Source: Plectrocnemia conspersa
Lineage: Eukaryota; Arthropoda; Insecta; Trichoptera; Polycentropodidae
Direction: 5' to 3'
DNA: 64,000 nucleotides
Assembly: GCA_009617715.1 (NCBI GenBank)
Contig: VTFK01000018.1
Span: 248,001-312,000 of the forward strand
Shown here: positions 13,560-26,384 of the stretch, piece after piece
Layout of the letters: every line of letters starts with the position of its first letter
Numbering within the stretch: the first letter of the stretch is position 1
Made by a program: the position numbers and the translations under genes
Notes under the pieces: generated by a model
Told to the model about the DNA's origin: nothing
Seen by the model: only the letters and a program-made list of their open reading frames with translations
Database searches by the model: none

Positions 13560-14180
13560 TACCCCTTCGTGCATTTCTGCATTGTGCGACGCATTTCTAA
13601 TTCGCACACGTTTTTCATCGATCAAAGCCTAAGGAATCGAATTAATTTCGATGGAAAGGCGTAACGATCCGCGGTTCGTGGGCATAGGGTCGTGCCTCAT
13701 CAAGTAAGTAGCCTGTTGGTAGATGTGGAGCGATAGAGGATGTTTCGCAAGAGAGCGATTAGCTCCACGAGCCTCAACCTTTGACTCCAGACAGCTATCC
13801 GAGAGCTCGGAGGTAATCTCTTGGGCAATGGACCATTCAATCTTGATCTCGTGCCGGATTGATAGACGGTTATCTGCCACCGAGCCATATTGCCACAGAG
13901 AAAGAGATGAGACAGTCGAGAAGCCTACCGCTGCGAAATCACAGTATAAACTCGCGGATGCTGCACGGTACGAAACTTCCTCTTTGACGTCGACGTAAAA
14001 AATCCACATACGCGTGTCAAATTCGTGTTATTTCAGCCGGCCTCTGTCTTATTAGATGTTATCGGCACCGAACTGGTACAATAATCGTGGCTCTTGGACA
14101 TTCACTTTGTCCCGAGGCTAAGGAGTGATAAGACCATCTCTCGTGGGGAGCGTGGCTGATAGACATCTCAGTACAAATAA
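13560..14180. promoter_or_regulatory. GC-richer, CpG-containing island, candidate regulatory element or unrecognised exon
   Basis: This roughly 600-bp island stands out from the AT-rich flanks. It keeps frames open on both strands (126 codons minus at 13,629-14,009; 91 codons plus at 13,723-13,998), as expected from GC-richer DNA, and neither product resembles a known family. An acceptor-like TTATTTCAG at about 14,028-14,036 has no convincing downstream donor. A conserved enhancer is as likely as an exon. Confidence 0.35.
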
Positions 14181-17100
14181 GTTCGAACCGTATAACTGAA
14201 TTGTACTATATTGGATTTCCCTTGTTACTCGCTGAATGCATACATAGGAATACATATAAACCTATTGCACACGTGTGTATAATATACAGACATGTCACGA
14301 GGAACAATCTATGTTCAGCTTTCAAATGTGGGTACAGATGATTTGCAATTTATTTTTATTCAGATTCACTCCTGACCAATTTATTGAGAATATGTATATA
14401 TAAAAATCAGTATTAATTATATTTTCTTGCTCATTTTATTTAAGCAATTATATATAATAATTTGAGCCACATTACGTTCTTTTGTAACGTCTAAAACTCT
14501 ATTAAACATTTAGAGATGCAGTAGATCCCTTAAATATTTTCTATGCTTCACAATCATAGAAACTAATAAAATATGTCACTGTTATGGAGAAGGAGGGAAG
14601 TTTTCATAAATCTAATTATTCTAATTAATAGTTACACTTTTATAACAGATCTGTATGATTTTTACTTTACTCTGTAAGAATACCATCGACAAAATGACTT
14701 TAACAAAAAAATTGTAATTCATTGCCCTATTAAATAGTGCAATTTAGAAACCCAACATGTTTTATGGTGATTTTATAGATCTTAATGAAAGATTTTCTGT
14801 GGGGGTGATTTAATTTTAAATGTATCAAAAATAAAAATAAATATATATGAACTAATCTAGTATTCATGAAAAATTAAATAATTTTCGATCTCAAAATTTT
14901 TGCATTATTTTCTATTATAATAACAAAAAGATTGTATGTTAATATGAAAGAGATAGTTATATTGATTTTAAAATTCATAAAGCAGTTTTTAAAATTTTAT
15001 ATAGATCTTATAATACATAAACATAATGGATTTTCTATTGAAAATTTACTTTGGTTGTTATCGCTTTTATTTTATTCACAACATATCTTATTAAAGCAAA
15101 GATATTATGAATATATATAGTAAAGATTTTCTGAATATTGATTTTGCTTCCAGTTTTAGTACTAAAATATTTTTAAAAGGTTCATTCTATATAAATAAAT
15201 ATAATGCTTAACTAAATTTATAAAGTTATCTTATAAGCTATGCGCATTTTTAATGTGATGATTACAATAAGATTAATACTGTGAATGGATTGATTATACT
15301 CGGTTATAAAATAAATTTTATAGTGCTAAAATGGACGTTATCAGAAACATATTCTGCATCTTTTGGTATGGGAGTTTAGCAAAAGAACAAACACTATAGT
15401 AATGGCAGAAACAATATTTAAAGTTTTTGGGTATGTCAGTGGTGCTTGAGCTTTCAAGACTATAGCTATGAAAATGAATGATCTGTGAAGATAAAGATTT
15501 TTTTACGGATAATTTATAATCAGAAACCAAATATAACAATCAAATAATTTAATAATAATTTCACTCATTGATACCTGGAGAATAATGGTGAGATCTCCAA
15601 ATGGAGACGGATATTATCACAAACAGTAGCAAGCATTGATTGATATTCCTTTACAAATTTTTATCTGTTTTGAAGTCTGACAAATATTACAATTGTTAGA
15701 AATCAAAATTAGGATTTATTGATTTTAAAAGCAATTTTTTTAAAACAAAATTAAATTTATAAACCGGTTTTACTACTAAAGTTAATTTTTATGATTCACC
15801 TAATTATTTGAACTGATTAAAAAATTCTATTATAATATTAGCTCTGAAGCACACTAAACAGATATACGTTCGATATATTTATCATTACGCCTGTTTATAT
15901 TTTACAAATTAAAATCATTACTATATTAATCAATCGAAGTTATGCTAAGATTATCGAGTCTAAGTATAGCGTTAACGCAAATAAAGTATAGTTCCAAATT
16001 CTTAAGTTCTTTAAGAGTATTTAGAAAAAAGGAATAAACAATTGCTATAATTATAGGTATTATAAAATTATTCTTAAGTTAACTAAATATAATATTGTTT
16101 AGAATATACAATTTTTTGTATAAAAACGAATTTCAATAATGAATATATCGTAAAATCTACTAATCAGAGCATTGCTTTAAAATTGATTATTGAGTTTCTT
16201 TAGAAATAATAAACTTAAAAATAAAAGAAATAATTAATTGAATACCGATTTATTTATCATTTTTTGAGGCAGCCAAAAAATAAAATATCCTAATTATTAG
16301 ACGCTATAAAATCACTAAAACCAGGCTAAGTGAAAGATGATTTTTATTTTGTGTCAAAAATACAACAGAGATTAAGGCAATGGTTCAGAAGATATTTAAT
16401 GTGTTTGAAAATTATACTAAAAAAATAAAAAATATATATTTTGTAGTTAAAAAATACACATAAAAACAATTACATAAAGAAAAAACTACACGTAATAAAA
16501 TAATACAAAAATTACATTTAAAAAGAATTACACGAGGAAAATATTACAAATTAAGCACTGCATTAATCACGTTTTCCAGTAAGATGTTTAACACATTCGG
16601 TGTGCATATAAAATATCAAAAGCAGACCATGAATGTAAAAGTATATTATATTGGTGATAGAAAGGCATTTATATTTAAAATAAAATTTAAAAAATATCAT
16701 ACAATAAAATTAGCAATTTACATTGTTATGAGAGGCTTTGTGTTTTAATTTTCCATTTCATATTTAATATTAATTCATTATATTGTGGCCGTTATAAAAA
16801 TAATAACTTATATTATTATTATTGTTGACTTTATTAGGAATAAATTTTACTTTTATTACAAACTCCCTTGTATTTTTTTTGTAATTAATTAATAAAAAGT
16901 TTACCATACAAACTAATTTAATACAAAACAAGTTACAGAAAAATGTCGAATTACTGCAGTGTGAAATTTATTGCGTGTGAAATTAATTTTTGTGTAATTT
17001 TATTACGTGTTATTTTCTCATGTGTGATATCATTCTAACATTAACAGCTACTTTTTTGTATTATTTTATTTTTTATTTAAATTTGTTGTTATCATAATAG

Positions 17101-18060
17101 TCAGTTAAAGACATTTAACCGGTTTCAGTAAACATTGAAAATCGAATATAATATTTTTTAAATAATATATAATAAAAATGGCAATTTACATTACAATATC
17201 ATTTATTTAGCTGTTATACGCATAGGAACATTAATTAATATTTTTGTTTTATTGTGGATTCTTTGCAAACTCTCCTGTATTTTCCTCTACTTTAAAGTGT
17301 ATTTTTTTGTAATTAATTGATAAAAAAGTTTACCATATTAATGTGAATTACAGTAAAGTAGCATTTGAATTTTACATCAACTTTAATTGAACGGTTTAAA
17401 AACGCAACTTGGCCATCGTGGACGAAGTCAGATATACACCAGAAATATTTTTTGGTTCAAAGATAGTAAAAGTTTTAAATAAAAATGAGAAAAAATTATA
17501 AAAAAAAAAAAAAATATAGTATTGACTCAAATATCGATAAAATACATACAGATACATTTAAAACTAATATTAAAAATTTGGTATTTTACTTGCGGCTAAC
17601 TTTCGTTTTCCATCTTTGTTTTTATTATAAATATTTTTCAAGATTATTTTATGATTAGAAGTTTTTATGCGCAAATTTACTTCGGCATAAATATTGTCAT
17701 ATAGTTGCTAGATTTTGAATGCTTTGAGAAAGTTAACCCGATTTTGTAATTAAGGACATGATACGTTTTCTACAATATTTAAAAGATTTTTCTGGTAAAG
17801 TATAGAAGATAAATTTAATAAGAAATAGTAAATAAAAAAACACCCTCATTTTTACTAGTTAGCACGAGGGGAACTTGTGGTAGTTTTTACAGAATGATGC
17901 TTTTCTGTAGAATATGTTTTTAAAATCATATATAATTACATATTTTTAATATGATATCATACAACGAAATAAACTTTATATAGAAAACAAAAATATAATA
18001 ATAAAAAAATCATAAGTATCTAATTATCATAGTTTAAAGTTAAAAGTCAAGGTAGGTCAA
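14180..18060. other. AT-rich stretch without a recognisable gene
   Basis: Only low-complexity AT-rich DNA with ATT-rich runs (for example near 16,811) and many poly-A tracts. The frames of 62 and 73 codons at 14,932-15,120 and 15,318-15,539 are not recognisable. No transposase or RT motif was found on either strand by eye. Confidence 0.55.
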
Positions 18061-18540
18061 TTGTATTATATTTTCAATGTTACTTACACGCATCACCTTT
18101 GACGTCGATCGTTCAAAAGCTCGTTAATGTGTATTTTAAAGGTCTCTGAACTATCTAAGCATACATACTATGTACGTGCAACAATTTGTACACGCTTTAT
18201 TGATGTTCTAGAATTCAAGTATAGACAAATGACCTCCCCTCTGTTACGGCAGAAGCAAGAAGCTCAACATTTCTGCAGAATGCGCCGCCCCCACCTAGGG
18301 CAATCACGAGATAGATACTACTCCTTGTACTGGACTTCCTTGCTTTTGCGTTTTAAACCATGTGCCGGCTTTATTAAGTCCCGCCGAAGCATGCAATCAC
18401 GACTTTCTAATTATGATAATGCTCCAGCGGGAAGATCAATTGTTGTAATGGCTTATTTTGAAATTATGGTAAAAAAATCGTTATATCATACGAATATTAT
18501 TAATAAACGGTCACGCGTGCCGCTAAATTAGCCTAATCGC
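18060..18540. promoter_or_regulatory. GC-richer island with a 134-codon frame of unknown nature
   Basis: A + strand frame runs from 18,127 to 18,531, but its product has no domain, signal peptide or repeat that I recognise, and its basic, scattered composition is typical of a chance frame. On the minus strand a strong donor-like GTAAGTAAC lies at about 18,078-18,086, directly after GATGCGT. Candidate regulatory island or unrecognised exon. Confidence 0.3.
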
Positions 18541-18899
18541 GTTTTAATGACTCTCTATTGCTAATTGTTAAAGCTTAAAATTTTAATTGTTTTACTTTTA
18601 CTTAGCTCTGTATGAACGGTATTCATTTATAATTCGCTTATACGTTGTTTAATCTCTTAAAAAGTATTTCAATTGATCTACATATGTTTTATAAACTGCT
18701 CCTAATAAAAATTCAATATATCTTAATATTTTTTAACATAAACAAAATATCCAAGGGGATCTTGGCGAGCATATATTTTCACAAAGTAATGTTTAGGTGG
18801 CTAAATTTAATGATACTATTTTAGCACAATATTATAAATGTTAAATTTCTTCTTTAAAAATCATAATGCTGATAATATTATCCTAGGATTTTTATAATT

Positions 18900-19340
18900 C
18901 ACGCGAACAATGCACACGATCAATCCTGTGAAAAAAAAATGTTATTTACGACTCACTCTTTCTTCTCTCTTATAAGCGATTTGAAAAGTGTTTTTTTGGA
19001 AAACTTCGTGGCGCAAAAAAGACTTGCATTCTTGCGGCTCTTCCGGTCACAATTGGTCACGGCCGTGGTCACTTTCTACCGATGTGCAAAAGAAGTGACG
19101 GATCCGATCCGGAACGGCCGACAAATTGGCCAAAGATCGATGAGCGTTCACTTTTGCGACGGTAACACGCACAGAAGTCAAACGGTACCTACCCTCTCGA
19201 ATGACCGGTCGCTGTCAGAACGTCTTACAACAATGGAAACGACCAAATTTATCGAGCGAAATTGTCGCAAGTTGTCCTTTTCGGGTATCATCCGAAAAGT
19301 TGTCGCTTTCGTGGTGAAAGGATAACTCGGCTTTTAAATG
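18900..19340. promoter_or_regulatory. GC-richer island with a 128-codon frame of unknown nature
   Basis: A + strand frame at 18,939-19,325 spans the island. Its first part is hydrophobic and phenylalanine-rich; the rest is polar and basic. I recognise no family, and I see no matched splice signals at the edges. The CpG content is clearly above the flanks. It is kept as a possible regulatory element. Confidence 0.3.
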
Positions 19341-19808
19341 CGATTATGGCATAACGTAATTTTTTAGTTCACTCTTATTCAAGAAGCTTGTGATTAACTT
19401 TGTAATAAGAATCGTGTTCTTGGACTACCATGAGACCTGCCGAAAGGAAAGGGGAGAGGGGACAAATTCTCAGGGCCTGACTCTGGAAAAAATCATAGCA
19501 ATGATATATGTATAAAAAATTTAAAGCCAACCTCAAATAATGAATCTGAATTAAACTACAGTTGTTTGAGATGTATATACTGATTCATTTCAGTTATAGG
19601 TTCCTTCAGTCCTTTTTATAAATACAATGCATAAAAGGAGCGGAACATTGGTTTCAAAAGCATCCAATTTCAAAGTAGTACTTTCATAATAAACATTTTT
19701 ATTTAGAGGTACTGATTGTAGATTTTGAAAACATTTTCTGTTAAATATTGCTTTTTGAACGTTTAAAAAATATCAAACATGAGAGAAAATATTCAACGAA
19801 TGAAAATT

Positions 19809-19850
19809 GTAACCTGACAGGCATAAACCCAATGCGTTACTACGGGGTAA
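19809..19850 (+). repeat. Copy of a dispersed CAGGC...AATGCGTTA repeat
   Basis: The segment shares the order CAGGC, TAAAC, AATGCGTTA and a CGGGG end with 51,784-51,830, where the flanks form a short inverted repeat. About 45 bp are alignable. It lies 200 bp from a tRNA-like SINE head, and in both places a GGGGCC-rich segment follows, so the two may belong to one composite repeat. Confidence 0.45.
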
Positions 19851-20039
19851 ATCTGTACCAAATGAGTAAGTCAATCAAATATAATGAATAAGTAAAAAGT
19901 AACAACAAACCACAAGACTGAAAGTCTAGAAATCGTTGACATCTATATTATTAATTAAAAATGTGTAATATAATTTATAACCATTAGATGTCACTGCAGC
20001 TGGGGCCAATTTTATAATAACGCATTTTTTATAAATAAG

Positions 20040-20115
20040 AATTCGAGGGCCGCTGCCGGGGCTCGAACCAGCAACCTCAAAGTCATTACAGACTACGCTA
20101 TTTCTGTTGTGATAT
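20040..20115 (-). repeat. tRNA-derived SINE head
   Basis: On the minus strand an A-box-like TAGCGTAGTCTG (plus coordinates about 20,089-20,100) is followed about 20 nt later by the B-box GGTTCGAGCC (20,060-20,069) and GGCAGCGGCC. This is the layout of an internal pol III promoter. The T-arm does not pair fully and no complete cloverleaf forms, so this is a tRNA-derived SINE remnant rather than a tRNA gene. Confidence 0.6.
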
Positions 20116-20119
20116 AATA

Positions 20120-23100
20120 AAATTTAAAATTAGTAAAAATCAACTACGCTAAATTAAATATTAAATTATTATAATTATTAAAAAATATTTTACTTACTGC
20201 CTTTTATTATATAATAATTTGATATTTATTCTAGAGTATGCATATTTTGCGTATGAAATATCTCATTTATCGAAGACTATGATAGAAACAACCTAAGCTT
20301 TAGATATAAGCGCAAAATATCGAATCATATATTGCTCAAAAGACTGAAAAACACATTTGAATAGTTTCAGATCTAAAGCTCAAAACAGTAAGAGAAGTAC
20401 TTTTTCACTTGAATTGTAAAAGGTTTTTAGTTTTTTCCCCTTAAATTTTAACCACTAACTTTATATTATTGTTTATAAAAATTTCAAATATTCTGAAACC
20501 AGTAACATGTATTTTAAATAAAAGTATGTTTGTAAACATAATTATCGTATTGAAATAAATGCTTAATAATTTCTTGAGATTATTGAAAGCAAAAAAAAAC
20601 AATTTCACCTCAAAAATATGGATTTAAATAAGCATTGCTTGCGGTAATAAAAAGTATTTTATACTAGTATTGTCCCAATCTATTTTATATATAATAGTTA
20701 GTATAGATTTAGAAAGGTTTATTTATGGAAAACTATCAATTAGAATTTCCATTTACATTTCAACGAAAAGATTTGAGGATTAAAATTATTTATTTAAATA
20801 ATTCATGTCTTTGGTTATAAAACGTATTTTATACTATTGTTGTAAACGCATAATAAACCGTCTTATCTCAAAACTATGCTGTACAAATCAGCATCGGGCA
20901 ATGCAAGCCTCTCGAATGCACTATCCTTGGTAAACCGCAAGGATAAAGCCTTCAATAAAGAAAAACAAAGTCTCTAAAATGTAACATTTAAAATTCTAAT
21001 CGATCTACCGAAGCTTATTTAGTATAGTTGTCAAGATAGGAATATTGCTTGCACTAATTGTTTTTCAAGCTCGTGAACGCCTCCGATAAATTAAAACATA
21101 AAACAAAAATATTTCATAGATTAAATCGGACATACTACAATATAAATACATATAAAATTATTACTAAAACATTGCTAGAACACAGTGTATTATTTAGCTA
21201 CCTAGATAATAATTTGTTTGCTGTGACTATTATAACTACGCTTGTTTACAGTTTGATGGTGTCACTTATATAACGAATTCTATACTTTTTTAATACGCAT
21301 TCGATGGGTAAAATCGCCTATTCCCTTCTCTATTCTCTTATCTCGCTTTGCATCTTGACAAATGAATGTTTTGTTGGCTTTCGGTTTACACAATGCTACT
21401 TGTGATTTTCGAGCCGACCGCTCAACAATCAATTATGTCAGACTCGGCATACAGCTGACGAGGACGAAAGAGAAGTTAAGAAGAGTGAGTCACTTTTCAC
21501 AGTCGGGAAACTGCTTCACTTCTCACTTTTGATGTATATATGATAAATCGACTCGGTAATGATACGTCAAATTTAACAGTGTTAATAATCGTATTGGAAT
21601 TTAAAAATATTATCTATGTAAATATGTAATGTTAAACAATGGCTTACAGTAGTTTAATTAATATAAATACTAGCTTACATTTTAAAGAAAATATTTACAA
21701 ACTTGGGCATATAAAAATTATGTTTAAATAATATAAGCATATATTTGATTTGCAGCCTTAGAAAAAATAACAGTTTTTTCTTTTAACATTAATTTATTTT
21801 TTGCTTGCAATGACCAAGTGCTTGTTAGGGTGTGACCTCAGTCAAATTATTAACGTTTGAGGACCACCAGTAGGCATAAATCCTCAGTGCACGAACAAAT
21901 CTGATAGGTGAAGGCTAGACCTCCATGTGTCAGTCGGTCAAAATCTCGACTGCTGCAATTTATTTTATGCAATTTATAATTTCCGCATTGTGAACTTATT
22001 TGTTTATAAAATGTATTGAATAATATGACTATCAAAGTCGTCTCTTAAATCTGAAGACAATGAAAATATGTAAATTGAAAATAAAATTGTAAAGGTTCGA
22101 TTTTTTTTAAATTATGACCTTGATTATAAATATTCAATATTGCAATGATAATAGATAAGAGTTTTTGCTATTTCGCAGATACGATATTAAAAAATACGAT
22201 TAAAAAATAAGTATATTGTTAACAATTTTCCGCATTATTGAATGTAAAATAAGTAGTTTAAGGCGTTATTTAATTTGTATTATTATATTAAATAGCTTAA
22301 GTTAATAATGTTTGAAGGTTGTGGTAAAATATGTGTATAATGCTTGTTAATATAATGTTTAGCAAGTGAAGCAGTATTGTATTTAAATGTTTATCATAAA
22401 ACATAGTCAGAAAGTACAACATAGAATTCCAAATAAATATGAGCATATTAACAATAAAAAAGTTTGTCATTCTTTATTAAAAAAAAAAAATGATAAATCA
22501 GGGGTTTTAAATAAAATATTATAGTTTTTATTCTGTATTATTTTTATTAATAATAATAAAATTATTTATAAATCCATTTTTTTTCTCAAAATTTATTTCA
22601 GTAAGGATCGTTGAAATATTTTTTTTTATTGAAAATCTATGTTCGTGGTCATCTACTAATAGATTACCATTTAACATCAAGAAATGTCATTCCGTGACCT
22701 ATTCTAGAGCAAGAACGCCGCTTAATATTGATTAAAAAATGCATTCATCGCATAGAAGTAGTAACCTATTTTGGTGTTCAATTTCAAACGGACTACAGAT
22801 TCTATCAGTATATAGTAGAACACATTTTGGGCTCAAAAGTACTGTGTGCTTTGCATAATTCGTAGCTAAATATGTCATTATATAGAAATGTGGTTGGCTA
22901 AGCCTATAAGATAATTCATTATTAAAAATAACAATCACTTAAAAATGAACACGCAAAAAGTGTACTTTTAAAACCAGAAATAGCATATATACCGGAGGTT
23001 ATGACAAGGCAGAGAAGCTAGCTGATGATTTTTCTATAATATATCATTAGAACTCCCTAAAAATTTTTAACATTCTAAGACCTAAAGCAAAGTAAATAGA

Positions 23101-23270
23101 TCGATAAAAAAAACTATAAGCATCCACGGTAGATTACGATTCAATCTGCAAAGTTAGCTCAGATGTTATTAAAATGTTTTATACTTTACAAAATAACACA
23201 TAAGTGTTTAGTTTTACTCGTTTAATTGTAACCACCAACATATTGTTTTATACTATTATTTTTATATATT
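20120..23270. other. AT-rich stretch; GC-richer block at 21,290-21,560
   Basis: AT-rich DNA without recognisable coding sequence. The block at 21,290-21,560 is GC-richer with several CpGs but holds no convincing frame. The frames at 21,058-21,273, 21,850-22,035 and 22,732-22,938 are short and not recognisable. Confidence 0.5.
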
Positions 23271-23271
23271 G

Positions 23272-24340
23272 TAATGCTTGTACTACACTCTCTGAAAATT
23301 GGCCAAGGTTGGCCAAAGACGGAGAATATAGTGGGTTACTGCGGTCGAGTTTGGTTCTGCCCGCTCTAAAATCTCTCGGAAGTTGTCCGAGTTTACCGAG
23401 AACGGGAGGTAAAGTGGGGGTAATTCAATCGACTTGGCCAGCTTCGAGCGCTTCTGAACATTGTCGGCAAAAGGACTGGAGTCAAAGGGACCGAAGTCGG
23501 AGCTGCTCTTTCGAGCGCGAGCGGTGAGATACTTCCCCTTTCGCTCTCTCGCGTGTTAAGTGACGAGAGTGAGAGAGAGATAATGATATGGTGTTTCGCA
23601 AACTGAAATAGAACGAGTAACTTGGTTCAATTTCAGTATGCGCGTAGGCGTCCTATGCTTAACACAAGTCGAGCGCTGCATTTTCACGTGGTCAAGTTAT
23701 AATACCACATGCTTATCGGGGACTTCAACGGACTCTTACTGACATCTTTGAATATTTTAGGGCACTAAAAGGGATTAATTATATTTTTGATAGTATATTC
23801 TTCTAACAGATATCGTTATTATATTTTTTTTCATATAAAATGAAATAATTAGTGGTACTTGATTTTGTTAAAAAAAATCGTATTTGTATTTTCCTAGATC
23901 GGTTTATATAAATGTCACACCATAACGAATTCTTATTTAGAATCGATGGCGACAAATTCTAGGATAGTCACAGATGTGGTTTTCGTATTCTGAAGTATCA
24001 TTTTTATGCCTTATGGCACTTTGCAAAAGCCGACAAAGATTTTGCGTAAATTGAATATTTACGACCGAAAAGTTTTCACTGATATTGTATTGGTGAGTGC
24101 CTACACAAACTTTTATAATTATCAGTTGTATAATTTTAATAATATGACAATTTAAAAATTGCGATTAATTGGCACATTTTTCGATCGCGCGGAAATATGC
24201 CGGTACGTAACAGAAGCCGCCGTCTGGACGGCATTTAAAATTTGCGATAGTGTGGTCGCTTACTCGAAGTCGTAGATCTCGGCCGACTTCAGTCGTAACT
24301 TTGGTTCGGACAACTTCCAGAGAGTGTAGTGCAGGCATTA
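23272..24340. mobile_element. 1.07-kb block bounded by 33-bp imperfect inverted repeats, candidate non-autonomous DNA transposon
   Basis: Positions 23,272-23,304 match the reverse complement of 24,308-24,340 with about five mismatches, including the shared core ACTACACTCTCTG. Both outer ends read TA, consistent with a Tc1/mariner-like TA duplication, although a palindromic TA is weak proof. The interior is GC-rich at both ends and AT-rich in the middle. It carries a GGAAGTTGTCCGA motif near 23,378 that recurs next to the right repeat, and GAGA/CTCTC motifs at 23,540-23,582. No transposase motif is visible. A pair of inverted conserved regulatory modules is the alternative. Confidence 0.5.
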
Positions 24341-24344
24341 AAAT

Positions 24345-25590
24345 AACAAATTTATAAATATAAAATGGATGTGAAACAGTAACTTGTATTGTATATAATA
24401 GTATGTCTAAAATGTAAAATTAATTATCGTATTAAAATAAATGTTTTAATGAAAATATGGGATAATATTACTATTGTTTAATTGAAATTAATTATGTAAA
24501 TGTATATTTTATTTATTTAAAGCAGTAAAGAACAAGTCGTCCTTGGGAATGAAATTAATAATAATTAAAATAATAAATAGGAATTTTCTACTTCCACAGA
24601 TTAGGTTTTTTAAAGTTCTTTTATCTTGCATATAAATATAGAGGTGTTGAATAAAATATAAAATTTGATAGATATATTATACTGGGATGCAGCAATAAAA
24701 ATATGCAAATTGCAAATTAAATAAATTCATAAAATCGTAAAAAAATATAATATAGAGATTAATTAACGTAAACGTAAAGTTATGTTTCGATTAAACATTA
24801 TTCTAAAATCTAATATCCATTATTAATATCATAGAAAACATTTTTTGTAATTCACTGTTTAGTATGTTAACTTATGATACATATTACTGTTATATAGTTA
24901 AGTCAACGATCAACAGATAATGGCATCTAGAGAATAGAATAATCCTCAATTTATTACATACAATAATTGAACAACTATCATACCTTCATAATCATTCATG
25001 TTTATCAATGTAATTACTCCGATCAATTTAGGTCAAATCGCATGTATTTTTTCCTACTAATTACCTTCATACAAGGCGCAATTTTAATCGAATCCTCGTA
25101 CATATTATAAATTACATACGCCCATTAATCGAGAAATAAATTAACACGTCGCACTCCACATTGACACACCGATAATTGTATTTTTTCACGCATGCGTATT
25201 AAATAATTAACCTCGCAAACAAGCAAAGAGCAATCGGTTATCATCTCAGTATCTCGTTAATCGATATGTAATGTCTTTGATGGACTCGCTCAACGAACGG
25301 GCGATAATGAGACCCGGTTTTCTCAGTGTTATGATTTTGTTCTTATTTTTTTACTGACCGATGAAAAATCAACGGAAAGTATTCAAAATATTATATAAGT
25401 AATTTAAAATAGCACCTTATTAAAACACCTCAATAAAAAATCAAGATGAGAAGATACAATTTTAATATCATAGCATTTCCTTAGTAAATTAAAATTAAAA
25501 CATAATCTTATAATTGTACATCTCTGTTTACGTTTATTAAAATGATAATGACGCAAAATAAATATAAATTAATATTTTTTATTATATTTA
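24345..25590. other. AT-rich stretch without a recognisable gene
   Basis: Low-complexity AT-rich sequence with no open frame, repeat or RNA gene I can support. Confidence 0.55.
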
Positions 25591-26380
25591 AGCTTCCGGG
25601 CTCCACGCGCATCACGTCCGATATCGAAATGGAAATTTTCGGCAATCGAACCGGAATGTCATTTGTTCCGAATCGATCACGCATGTCAATCGATTTCCTC
25701 GGACATCTTTGCCTCTTGGCCACTTTCGCTTTTTTTACAATGGCCGCTTTTGTCGTTTGTTTTGACAGCGCTTTCGTTCGAACGGCGTTATCTAACGAAT
25801 TTGCGTCGTAAATCAATTTGCTGTAGAGCCGAAGACACTTAAACGTAATAATTAAAATTCCTATAAATTTTATAGTGCCGTGGCGCTCGTAGGCGTAAAT
25901 CTAAGTGACTTGTCAGAATCTACGTCAATGATGACGAACATATGACACGCGTGTCAAAGGTAACAAGCCAAGACATTTTGTATAAAATAACATAATAATA
26001 ACTGTTTAATTTAATGATCAAGTATTATTTCTTAAGCAATATAAAATCAAGAAAAGATTAAAGCACTCGTTTTTAATAACGTCTTCTCAACAGTTGACGC
26101 GAGTCGGTCACTTTCTATCCGCGTGATACAATTTGGTCAGTCGTGACAAGTAGTCAAGAGTCGGATGACGGGCAAAAAACTGCAACCATTGTGAGCCAAT
26201 AACAGTACTCCGATTGTCCAAACTGCTCACCAACCGGCCGCAAAAATCTGCCGATTACGACACTATACAGAAAAAACCAGATCATTCGCGTGCCGATGGT
26301 GTGTGAACCCACCAGAAGACGTCTACGTTGAACAATTAACAAAATCAATTTAAATCCACTGTCTCGTTTTTCATGTATAC
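25590..26380. promoter_or_regulatory. Two GC-richer islands (25,590-25,960 and 26,080-26,380), one with a YY1/Pho-like motif
   Basis: The first island has frames open on both strands, with no known product. It contains TTTACAATGGCCGC at 25,734-25,747, which matches the YY1/Pleiohomeotic core and recurs exactly at 36,122-36,135. The second island has a 64-codon minus frame of no recognisable family. Both are candidates for regulatory elements. Confidence 0.3.
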
Positions 26381-26384
26381 TGGA

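Noticed and set aside
13629..14009. 126-codon minus frame as a protein-coding gene
   Set aside because: An opposite frame of 91 codons covers the same DNA, no family is recognised, and no splice signals or polyadenylation support it.
15318..15610. Possible mariner N-terminus on the plus strand
   Set aside because: A few residues looked similar, but no helix-turn-helix or catalytic motif follows.
18127..19325. 134- and 128-codon plus frames as real genes
   Set aside because: Both sit in GC-richer islands, where chance frames are longer; their products show no domain, signal peptide or repeat.
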